Source of the DNA: Zygnema cylindricum
Taxonomy: Eukaryota > Streptophyta > Zygnematophyceae > Zygnematales > Zygnemataceae
DNA: 64,000 nt
Direction of reading: 5' to 3'
Assembly (NCBI GenBank): GCA_037447655.1
Contig: JBBHKE010000597.1
Location: forward strand, 86,083 to 150,082
This document shows positions 54,749 to 64,000 of the stretch, piece by piece. The notes beneath the pieces are model-generated. The model was not told where the DNA came from and made no database searches. It worked only from the letters and a program-made list of their open reading frames with translations. The number at the start of each line of letters is the position of its first letter. Position 1 is the first letter of the stretch. A program made the translations under genes and the position numbers.

Positions 54749-55986
54749 GTCTACTTCCACTACTACTGCTGGTTCTCCTGGTGCAACGGTGGATGTAGAA
54801 CAGCAGGTTATGGGCCTTTCGTCAAGAATTCTGATCTTCAATGGCCAAAAGTATGCGTACTGGGCGGCAATGGTTCAATCGTCGTTTCAAACTGTTGAAT
54901 ATTGGGGGTCTTAGATGGCTCCATTGCTGAAACGATCCAAGTTGGGCAAGAAAGAATTCAATGCCAAGGAACAATCTAATTCTTTATATTTCAGAAAATT
55001 TGGTCATGTCTCGACTAAAAATGAAGAAGGAGAGCGAGATTTGGACATCACTGAAATCCGCTTTTGAGAAAACAATTGTTCAAGAAGAGCTCTTGGTGGC
55101 TGGAAAAATTTGGGGATACAAATACTTGGGGGGAACTATGGTGGATTGTTGTGACAATTTTTGTGCAATCATTCATGCTCACTCTTCTGTTGGGGGGTCA
55201 TTTCCTAAGTTTCAACAAGCAGCTGTGCTTATTAGAGGTCTATTTAGTAGCATGAAAGGTGTGATTTTTCAGTTAAAGAGTCATGATGAAGCTAGCTAGT
55301 CATTTCAGTTAGCGTATAATCTTATATTGGAGGAAGAGACTAATACTAAACTCCTTAAAAGAGAAAGAAAGGTGGAAGCATTTGCCACTGACTTTGACAA
55401 AAGAAATCAGATTAACAAGAACAGGAGTCAGTTTTACCAAAATCAAAATCAATTTAATCAGTTTAATCAAAGGCATAATAGGCCATCTTCTACTACTTGT
55501 TTTTATTGTTTTGACAAGGGTTATGGATAAAGTTATGGTCCTAAACTGAAAAAAGCTAATGAGACACGTTTATATAGGCTAGTTTGACAGCAAAGCCAAT
55601 ATCACAAAGGTTTTTTTGGAAATCCTACCAGTGGAAATGTAATTTTTTTGGCTTCTGCAACTAATGCAAATGAGTCTCTAAGCTATAATGAGCAAGAGGA
55701 GGCGGAGTTATTTGCTATGGCCGCATCCATGGAGGGTCTAAAGGATGCAGGATGGATCATGGACACGGGAGCGTCAGCCCACATGTGCATAAACAAGGTG
55801 GCTTTTATGAATCTGCAGCAAACCTCTCCAAAGAGTTTCTACTATGCTTGTGGCATGAGTGTTCAAACTTCAGCTCAAAGTGATGTATCTTTGATGGTAG
55901 ATGTGGGGGGAAAGTCGGTAGAAAAAACCCTTCACAATGTTTTTATATTAGAAACTTTAAGAAAAATCTTTTTTCTACATCATTAG
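54749..55986 (+). pseudogene. Copia M gag and protease
   Basis: Gag starts within the LTR at 54749. The first 19 residues are Ser/Thr/Gly-rich, then VEQQVMGLSSRILIFNGQKY over the primer site. A TAG at about 54912 and frame changes follow. 54961-55299 is Gag body. 55327-55530 is Asn/Gln-rich and ends in a half knuckle (CFYCFDKGYG) lacking the His-Cys half. Protease is 55648-55986 with an intact active site WIMDTGASAHMC. Confidence 0.8.
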
Positions 55987-57300
55987 TGGAGAGCAAAGGC
56001 TTTGGAGTCGTTTTGAAAGGAGGTAGACACGTTGTTAGCAAGAAGGGAAAGTTGCAATAACAGAAACTATGGATGCTAGCAAAATATACCGGATGGACAT
56101 GGCTGAAAATAAAGAAAATGATGTTTTCTACTCAAGTGTCCAATCTAAAAATGAGTTGTGGCATAAAATATTAGGACATATGAATTATGATAGTCTTAAG
56201 TAAATGGTGAATTCGAGAAAAGTTGAGGGAGTTTCTCACTGTTCTCATCCTATAAAATCATGTGATGGTTGCTCACTTGGCAAGATCCATAGATTGCCAT
56301 TCCCACAGGAAACAAACCACAGATCGGAGAAAGTTCTACACCTAATCCACTCTAATGTTCTCAGTCCTTCATAAGTGGCTTCGGTTGGAGGCGTCCACTA
56401 TATAGTGACATTCACAAATGACTACACGAGGTTCACCAACTTCATGCAACATAAAAATGAAGTGTTTACTCACTTCAAACACTACAAAGCGTGGGCGGAA
56501 AAGCTTCATAGAGTTCCAATCTTGGTGCTGAGATCACACAATGGGGGAGAATGCATATCAAAGGAATTCGTAGAATTTCTCCTTCAATCACAATCACAAT
56601 CTTACAGTTCGATATACACCAAAACACAATGGTGTTTCTGAAAGATTAAATAGGACTATGGTGTTTCTGAAAGATTAAATAGGACTTTGAAAAAAAGTGC
56701 TGTAGATAAAGGGCTAGATTTGAAATTCTATGCTGAAGCACTTAACTATGCTGTTTATATTAAGAATAGAATTGCTTCTAGATCCATTAGCACAACACCT
56801 TTTAAGCTTTGGACAAGAGAAAAACCTGATGTTAGTCACTTCAAAATCTTTGGCAGGAAGTGTTTTATTCTAGATACTTCACAGGATAGATGGAAAATGG
56901 ATGCTAAGGGCTTATCGGGAATTTTTATGGGGTATGATGATAATGCAAAAGATTATAGAGTTTTTTTATTTTTGAGAAACAGAAAGTGATTTTATCTAGG
57001 AATATCCAGATTAAAGAAGATTTGGATTCCGTTGACTTATTTAAAGTGCCAAACCAACCAGCAAAGGAACAACAGGTATATGTCATTTATCACCATACAC
57101 AGCGAGTTTACTTTCCACCGCCAAGTGAGACTAGTATTCCTTCATTTCTCGTTGTGCCTTCTCAGGATGCTTCACACCAAGTTCCGACTCAGATGGAACG
57201 AACTATTCCACCGCACAACCAACACAAGTTGCAGTTTAGACAAGTCAGTCAAATCAGAGGTTGCCGATGATTTTAGCCTCAAATTATCCGGGGGGAAGAA
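55987..57300 (+). pseudogene. Copia M pre-integrase domain and integrase, catalytic residues lost
   Basis: Pre-integrase: NELWHKILGHMNYDSLK, then CDGCSLGKIHRLPFPQE. The integrase core has LIHSNVLSPS, where the first catalytic Asp is Asn, and LRSHNGGECISKEFVEF, where the second is His. A perfect 29-bp tandem duplication at 56629-56686 disrupts the frame. The C-terminal part 56687-56989 reads EALNYAVYIKNRIASRSIST, then GRKCFILDTSQD and FMGYDDNAKDYRVF. Integrase is therefore doubly dead. Confidence 0.8.
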
Positions 57301-58443
57301 GATCTAGCAGTCTTTTGCAAGCAAGCTCTCACTTTGCTTTTTCTGCAGCTATAGAGGAGCCTCTAACGATCCAAGAGGCCTTCTCATCACCTGAGAGAAA
57401 TCAGTGAATCAATGCGGCAAACGATGAAATAAAGTCTATTATGGAGGCACAATCATGGGAGCTGGTGGATCTTCCTCCATGCAAAAAAGCCATCAGCAAC
57501 AAATGGGTATTCAAGGTGAAGTTGAATCTGGACAACACCATTAAAGGTATAAGGCCAGACTAGTGGCCAAAGGGTACAATCAAAAAGAAGGTATTGATTT
57601 TGAGTAACCTTCTCTCCATTTGTTAGATTTCCTACTGTCAGAGTTTTGCTAAGTCTAACAGCTATAGAGAATATGGAAATACAACAAATGGATGTTAAAA
57701 CTGCTTTCTTTCATGGAGAGTTAGAAGAGACGATTTACATGAAACAACTTCATATGTATGTAGAAAATAGAAAGGAGCAAATGGTGTGTAACCCATGAAA
57801 TCTTTGTATGGGCTAAAACAAGCCCCTAGACAATGGAATTTGAAGTAAGATTAGTTTTTGACTGGGCGAGGTTTTAAGAGAATTAGCTCAGATCTTTTTG
57901 TATATGTTCTACAAAGGGAAGATAAGATAATTTACATTGCCGTATCTGTGAATCTTTATAAATAAATGCGTCGATGGATGGGCAATGCATGCGGCTTTAA
58001 GTTTGTTTGGATGAAGACCCGGTGAAGCGAAATATATCTTAGGTATAATGGTAGAAAAGGCGAAAAGGGGCGTTATGTTAGGAGAAGCGATAGGTAACAT
58101 CTTGAAACATTTGAAATGAAAGATGTGAAAGGATCCGTATCTCCTATGGAATATAGGTAGAAATTGGAAGGAATTAATACAAATTTAGGCATAATGGTTG
58201 GTGAGAGTCTAGAGACAAAGGAGGAACAGTTTATGGCTTCAAATCCATATAGACATGTAGTTGAAAGTCTTATATATTTTAATAATTGTACAAGACTCGA
58301 CATTGTAGCAGTTGTGGGAGTCTTGAGTTGAAGTTTGCAGTATCCTAAAAGGGCAGACTGGGAAGCAACGAAAAGGGTGTTGAGATATCTTGTATGTACT
58401 CGAAATCTCAAGCTTGTACTCAGAGGTGGAGAGGTGAAAATAC
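57301..58443 (+). pseudogene. Copia M reverse transcriptase, heavily decayed
   Basis: Blocks are NDEIKSIMEAQSWELVDLPP, KWVFKVKLNLDNTIKG, then RFPTVRVLLSLTAIENMEIQ, QQMDVKTAFFHGELEETIYM and, after many stops, KRADWEATKRVLRYLVCTRN. The YVDD region is not recognisable. It ends at the hAT-like insertion. Confidence 0.75.
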
Positions 58444-59546
58444 TTATGTTGGTTATCAGGCAGTTTCATATCGCGATAATTTTGATATTTGATATATCAA
58501 ATATCGATCGAAGAAAGTCCTCGATATATCGTACTGCGACCAACATAAATTATCGCGATATATATTGCGATATATTGTATTTTGTAAAATACAATTTTTA
58601 TTTAATATGTTGTTTTAGGGATAACAACAATTTTTCTGAAACGGGACGTACGACGTGATTTTCGTTCCGTGACTTAAAAGGTAACGCCGCAAAATGTAAC
58701 CGACGAAAAAATACTAATATTGTAACCGGCGAAAAAGTACTAATACTGTAATACTAATTCATATAGTTATTTATTTAATACGTACTACGGTACAGAACTT
58801 CACATATGAAAACTTGAAACCCACTCTAATTTAGTCAAAGTATGATGTGAAAAAAAATGCAGACTGTTCGTTTTAGGCATGAATTTTAATTATTATTTTT
58901 ATTCAATATTTTATAAAGTGTATAAAATGTGATATTTTATTCTTATTTTTATTAATCATTTTTTGAAGTGTACAAAATGTGAGTTTAATTATTATTCTTA
59001 TTTATTATTTTTTAAAGTGTATAAAATGTGAATTTTTATTCTTATTATTATTAATTATTTTTTGAAGTGTACAAATTGTAAAATCTTATTCTTATTTTTA
59101 TTAATTGGAGTAGCAGTAGCTACTACTACCTGCTGCAGTAGCATTGCCAGCAGCTAGTAGTCTATTGGCAAAAGCAGTAGCTAATACTAGCATCTGCAGT
59201 AGCACTAGTTCTGGCTGCAGCGGCACGTAGTTCTAGCAGTTGCAGCTAATCAATTCTCAATTAATTAGGTTCTCAACTAATCCATTTACACTTTCCGATT
59301 CGTAGTTTCCATGAAAAAAAAAATCAACCACCACCACTTTGAAACTTGTCTTTCTCTTCTTCCAAGAATTGACTAGCAAGATTTTTTCTATTTTTTTAGA
59401 AGCTTCGATATATCAGCGATACGATATATCGGCGATACATCGCGATAATTTGAAATTCAATATATCAAAGCGATATATCGATTATCGGGTACCAGAAATT
59501 TGATATATATCGAATATCGGAACAAGGTCCTCGATACCCAACACTA
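58444..59546. mobile_element. hAT-like non-autonomous DNA transposon in copia M
   Basis: 1103-bp insertion with a perfect 8-bp duplication GAAAATAC (58436-58443 and 59547-59554). Ends are TTATGTTGGTTATC and GATACCCAACACTA, imperfect inverted repeats with 11 of 14 matching. Removing it rejoins RT to RNase H of M. Near both ends there are clusters of TATCGCGATA and TATATCG motifs. It has no transposase ORF. Confidence 0.8.
58870..59105. repeat. Four tandem about 60-bp AT-rich repeats inside the hAT-like element
   Basis: Repeating unit built around AAGTGTATAAAATGTGA and TTATTCTTATTTTTATTAAT. It is followed by a CAGTAGC-rich stretch (59105-59250). Confidence 0.65.
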
Positions 59547-59554
59547 GAAAATAC

Positions 59555-60041
59555 AAACGTGGAGCGATGCTAGCTATGGGGACATGCCAAGCCGGAAATC
59601 TACAACAAGTTTTGTTCTTAAGATTGAAGATGGAACTTGTTGTTGGAGTAGCAAATTACAGAAGGTTACAGCTCAATCCACAATGGAGTTTGAATACATG
59701 GCTGGTCCTTCGGCCCTTAAAAAGCTCATGTCGGTTAAGTTTATTCTACATGAACTTGGGTATATGCAAACGTGTCATTTGTCTATTTGGTGTGATAACG
59801 AAGGAGCCATTGCCATTACCTCTAACCCTAGCCATCATTTTAAAGGCAAACACATAGATGTGAGATTTCACTTTGTCAGGGAAAAAAGTACTTTCAAAGG
59901 TCATTAAATTGTGCTATTTACCGGATGAGAAGATGGTGGGTGACATGTTAACAAAAGCCCTTCCTTTCCTGCTCCTAAATTGCAGTTTTGCACAGAGGCT
60001 ATTGGACTAACTGAGTAACTGAGTCTAAAGATTTAGGGGAG
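59555..60041 (+). pseudogene. Copia M RNase H
   Basis: Frame from about 59560: A-S-Y-G-D-M-P-S-R-K-S-T-T-S-F, then KVTAQSTMEFEYMAG, FILHELGYMQTCHLSIWCDN and HHFKGKHIDVRFHFVREK. The frame shifts near 59900, after which VGDMLTKALPF appears in another frame. The first catalytic Asp is present. Confidence 0.75.
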
Positions 60042-60776
60042 TGTTGAGATTTGAAATCTTTAGTTTAGTAAATAGAACTATGAGAGGAGACCAAAAAGAC
60101 TTATAATATTTTCTAAGTAGTTTTATGTAATACTTATTTTTATTAGTATTACAGTAGCAAAAGTACAATAGACAGTATGTACCTCTGTAGGTTTTACAGA
60201 GTGGTGTAGACACGCGTCACGCAAAAGACAATTGGAATCGCCAGAACAGACAGACAAAATCTGGTCCAGATATCTCGGAAAATATATGGTACCGCGATTT
60301 TTTGAGTCATATAGATATCTTGGAAATATATTGTATGGAACATTTTTATGATCATTAAAAGAAAACGTCCAGATATTTTGGATATGTGTTGTACGATATG
60401 ATTTATGATCATTGATTTCGAGTGGTGTCGACGGATGTGATTCACCTAGGACCACAAGCATGATTCACGTGGGACCGCAAGTGACGAGGTGTGATTTATG
60501 TGGGACCACAAGTGACGAGGTGTGATTCACGTGGGACCACAAGTGACGAAGCACTCAGGTGCTTCGTACTACACTACGTCAGTCGGCCGGACTTTAGCGA
60601 CTACCGTGACTAAGCACCTGGAACATTTTGTACGGTTCGCCATCTGAAAATATTTGAATAAGCATTGGTTTGTAGTTTAGTGTAGTAAAAATTAGTGTTT
60701 TATTAATTAGGTTTTTGGAAAATAATAATTACGTTTTTCGAGGAACTCATGGTACAATAAACCACAGGCTAGATAA

Positions 60777-61216
60777 CCACTGTGTGTTGCCATGTGTCAA
60801 CGCGGGCTACCCAATCACATCATCTTTTTATCATCTTCCTTCCAATTATGCAGCGCGCCAAATCATATGTGCGCCCGTAATATTTTACTTATGAATGTGC
60901 CCCATTTTGATCTATTCTGTTAAATGATTATCTTAGGAACTGTTTATTTCAAAATCACACCCATATGTGTATCGGATCTTCTACAACAAAATGGATAAGG
61001 TTGATCATTGGTACGGCTACTAGGAATTGCGTAGGGCTACGATAGAATCTTTTTAAATCCAATCTCTTTTGGTAATTCCAGCTTGTCTCCTTTCTCTTCC
61101 TCCTTAGCTACCACAATAACAGCCATGGTCTACCTCTCTCTCTCAACTGCGATTTCTAGAGTCTGGTAAAGTAAACATTGAAGAACAAATTTCAATCTTT
61201 TTCTTCAACATGGTGT
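60777..61216. other. Unassigned sequence between M and N
   Basis: No gene or LTR boundary is recognised. The right part may be the 5' end of copia N gag in a decayed state. Confidence 0.3.
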
Positions 61217-61925
61217 ACAAGCATTGGAAGCTGGAACTGATTGGAGTAAGCGTGGTGATCGCTTTTCTGGAAATGATTACAAAATTTTCGTTGGGAAAGG
61301 AATAGAGGAAGGTGGTTTTGATAAAAAAAAGGGGACAAGCATTGGAAGCTGGAACTGATTGGAGTAAGCGTGGTGATCGCCTTTCTGGAAATGATTACAA
61401 AATTTTCGTTGGGAAAGGAAGAGAGGAAGGGGGTTCCGATAAAAAAAGAGGGGACCTCCGGAAGAAGTATTCCAATTTTGTAGGAAACCTGGGCATAACA
61501 TGGCAGTTTGCAACCGGCTTACAGCTCTAAAGACCAAGGATGGGAAAGCTAATGTGAACCAACGCCCTTCTGGAAATGATTACAAAATTTTCGTTGGGAA
61601 AGGAAGAGAGGGAGGGGGTTCCGATTAAAAGGGGAGGGGGCCTTCGAAAGAGGTATGCCATTTTTGTAGGAAACCAGGGCATTACATGGCAGTTTGCAAC
61701 CGGCTTGAAGCTCTAAATACCAAGGATGGGCAAGCTAATGTGAGCCAATGGGAGAAAAAAAAGGCTTTTTTTAGACAAGGTTCATGGAAATGAGGATGAG
61801 GAGTCATCTGCGGAGGATGAGGAGTCGGTCGAACTTCTTTTGAATAAGTAGGATAGAAAACATATTGGAATTCCGAGAAAGCATAGATGTGCCTTTGGAG
61901 GAGTTCGTGAGAAATATGAGGAATG
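61217..61925 (+). pseudogene. Copia N gag with duplicated zinc-knuckle module
   Basis: A 118-bp unit (61217-61334 and 61335-61452) encoding QALEAGTDWSKRGD and SGNDYKIFVGKG is tandemly repeated. A third partial copy occurs at about 61568-61640. Two knuckle copies follow: FQFCRKPGHNMAVC near 61470, first Cys lost, and CHFCRKPGHYMAVC near 61650, intact. An acidic stretch and RCAFGGVREKYEE end the segment, as in the ORF of J. Two adjacent stops follow. Confidence 0.75.
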
Positions 61926-62590
61926 ATGAATCATCGACTCCATGGCATCAATGCACATGTGCAGAGATTAAAGGTTGTTTGCAAAACTCATGAAAATTCT
62001 ATCAGTTGAGATTGAGCTAACGGGTGGGCGGATAATAACAACTAGCCTAGCTGGGTCATTTGATCTCACACTGTTAGTGGGTGGGAAAGCATCAATTGTA
62101 ACCTTCTCAGAAGTATTGTATATCACAAAGTTAAGCAAAAATCTGATCTCAACTTCTGTGTTGGATAACAAGGATTTTGACACCAATACTTGCAAGGTAA
62201 TTTCAAAGATTAGGTTTACTTCATAAATGAAAAAGGAAAGCACAAGATGTTTCGCATTGTTTTGAGTAATGGCAAACAAGGATTTGTCTATACTTCGTCA
62301 ATAATGAATCTGGAATAAAATATTGTGGCATGTTCATATAGACAGACTAAGGGAAATGAGTTTTAAGGGAACTCCAGAATAGATTAAGATTGGGGGTGAA
62401 ACGAAAATGAATGATTGTAGTGGATGTGCACAAAGGAAGATACGCATGTTGCCATTTCCCAAAATTGCTAGTTTTAGAGGGGAAAAGGTACTAGATTTGG
62501 TACATAGTGATGTCTTGGGACTAGCTAGAGTCATATCTGCTTGGGGAAAATGGGGGACTAGCTAGAGTCATATCTGCTTGGGGAAAAAGG
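61926..62590 (+). pseudogene. Copia N protease and pre-integrase domain
   Basis: The protease active site is IIDSMASMHMCRD, Gly of D-S-G replaced by Met. Then KLMKILSVEIELTGGRIITT and LYITKLSKNLISTSVLDN follow. Pre-integrase: WHVHIDRLREMSFKGTPE, then MNDCSGCAQRKIRMLPFPKI. It ends LVHSDVLGLARV with the first integrase Asp kept. A 36-bp tandem duplication (GGGACTAGCTAGAGTCATAT unit) lies at about 62517-62588. Confidence 0.75.
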
Positions 62591-63627
62591 TTTATGATAG
62601 CCATCACTGATAATTAGTTGTGGTATTCTCAATTCTACTTTATAAGGACTAAGTCAGAAGCATTCTCCATTTTAAAAGAATATAAGGTATGGAGTGAGAA
62701 GATCCATGAGACACCTATTCCACAATAAAGACTGATAATGGGGGGGGGTATACTTCAAAGAAGTTTGAGAAGTTTTTTAAAAAATAGGGTATCTAACACC
62801 AGTTAACTGTTCTTTATAATCTAGAAATAGGACACTTGGAGGCAGTACGAGGTGCATGATAAGTGATAAGAAAATTAATTATAAGTTTGGGCCGAGGCTC
62901 TGAATTATGCCAACAATCTCAAAAATAGATTTTTTACATCAATAGTGAAAGATGTAAGTCTTTATAAAAGGTGGACTAGAAAGAAGCCAGATTTGTCACA
63001 CCTTAAATTCTATAGAAGTCAGATTTATAGTTTGAATAATGATAAATCTATGTGGAAAATGGAAGAAAAGGGAAGTCTCGAATATCTAATGGGATATTCA
63101 GATGATGTAAAAGGATATAAAGTCTATGATTTAAAACAGAAAGACGAGATTCTAATGAAAGACTTTGTTGTAATGAATGTAGGGAAATCATATAATCCTT
63201 TCAAGTTTGACAAGGAAGTGAAAATCAGGATTGTTGCGAATGACAATTCAGAAATAGAATCACAAATTTTGATATCCGAAACGGTTCAAGGATCAAAAAA
63301 TGAAGGAGGAAAGGAGAAACAACCGGAAGTGGGAATTCTAGAGGAAACCAAACTCCCATTAGACACAGAGATCAGGGGAGACATCCTCAAAAGAAGTGAG
63401 ACCGAGGAAGAATACAAGAAAGTGCAAAAACCAGGTGGAAAGAACCCAAAAATGTCGTCCATATTTTCCTTAGAGTTCAAAGAGGAAGGAGAATGAGTAA
63501 AAGACTGCAAAAAAAACATGTTATTAATAAACTCACAAAGATGTCACATCCAAATCCTCAAACTTATTAGAAGGCTATCAACGGAAAAGAGTGTGATAGA
63601 TGGATAGTTGCATAAAATGATGAAATT
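62591..63627 (+). pseudogene. Copia N integrase, acidic linker and first RT codons
   Basis: The integrase core (62600-62860) is broken: FYFIRTKSEAFSILKEYKVW, then a G run at 62741-62748 destroys the D-N-G-G-E region. The C-terminal part 62945-63496 reads YKRWTRKKPDLSHLKFYRSQ, then LMGYSDDVKGYKVYDLKQKD. About 120 charged residues follow. The RT start W-I-V-A, stop, N-D-E-I at 63600-63627 is cut by an LTR. Confidence 0.75.
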
Positions 63628-64000
63628 TGCAATTCTGTGTCCTCCATTGGACCACAGAATACAGGAAGCCTCTAGATAGTATTTAACTAACCCACTTTAA
63701 GCCACAACCACTGCTGCCCAAGAAGGCAAACTGACAATTTGACTGCACCCCTGTGTAGCCTGGACTCCCTTGAGTCCGTAGAAAAAAGAATCACTGAAAA
63801 AGGCCAACCAGGCGATAAGTTATAGGGTGGCAAAGATGCCAATTTATACAAACTCTCAGAGAGAGGACTATCTACCTAAATTTTCCTAAGTCCTAGTTTT
63901 TCCTACTTCTCTCTCACAGCTCCTATCTACTGCCTGTACGAACCAATCACAAAACTGTATAGTACTAGAAAGTACTACTGCCGATGTACTTTCTGTACGG
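63628..64000 (-). repeat. E-family copia LTR, partial, running off the window
   Basis: Plus-strand start TGCAATTCTGTGTCCTCC matches the inner end of the E and H LTRs. On the minus strand it encodes the start M-E-D-T-E-L-Q, as expected for a gag that begins in the LTR. It inserted into the RT start of copia N. Confidence 0.75.

Larger units (their letters stand above)
53678..60776 (+). mobile_element. Ty1/copia element M, decayed, with truncated 3' LTR
   Basis: The 5' LTR, 53678-54805 (1128 bp), starts TGTTGAGATTTG. The 3' LTR, 60042-60776, has the same start and stops matching after about 735 bp. The purine tract AAAGATTTAGGGGAG ends at 60041. PBS is GGTTATGGGCC at 54806. Both LTRs contain about four 31-bp tandem units with TGATTCACGTGGGACCACAA (54088-54190 and 60450-60550). 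It inserted into the LTR of L. Confidence 0.85.

Overview
The window looks like nuclear DNA of a green-lineage eukaryote, probably a streptophyte alga or early land plant. The species cannot be fixed from sequence alone. Two signs point this way. Retroelement primer sites match plant initiator tRNA-Met, either its 3' end (TGGTATC..AGC) or its anticodon arm (GGTTATGGGCCCACC). Ty3/gypsy elements carry a Dnmt3-like cytosine methyltransferase, an arrangement I recall being reported for charophyte and dinoflagellate retrotransposons. I see no convincing host gene. Almost everything is nested, decayed retrotransposons plus a few DNA-transposon derivatives.

Layout, 1-30 kb (mostly gypsy). 1-7236 (+) is gypsy element A: gag, protease, DNA methyltransferase, RT, RNase H, integrase, PHD finger. 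It is followed by LTR-like repeats to 8708. 8709-14243 (-) is gypsy B (large gag, LTR), cut by a MITE at 10248-10470. 14244-14776 (+) is a fragment resembling the C-terminus of a non-LTR element protein. 15573-16264 holds a 515-bp TRIM whose LTRs contain a tRNA-like module. 16697-17884 is a MITE array. 18290-19729 (+) is a gypsy RNase H split by a solo copia LTR. 20110-21339 (-) is integrase plus PHD of gypsy D, entered by gypsy C. C (21340-29612, +) is a relative of B and carries a second methyltransferase. C is itself interrupted at 25388-26381 by a chimeric LTR insertion.

Layout, 30-64 kb (Ty1/copia). F (+) is entered by E (30443-37978, -, two 1008-bp LTRs). H (-) is entered by J (39721-44091, +) and by a solo LTR. 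J is a complete, fairly young, non-autonomous element with one intact 629-codon ORF. H itself lies in the RT of K (-). Next come L (+), M (53678-60776, +, carrying a hAT-like insertion) and N (61217-63627, +), which is cut by a further LTR reaching the window end.

The open reading frames are retroelement polyproteins in which Gag packages RNA, protease matures it, RT/RNase H copies it and integrase inserts it. Nearly all show stops, frameshifts or lost catalytic residues. The most unusual themes are methyltransferases and PHD fingers added to gypsy polyproteins, tRNA-like (pol III box A/B) modules inside LTRs of several families, copia gag genes that start inside the LTR and translate straight through a half-tRNA primer site, and the gag-only fusion element J.
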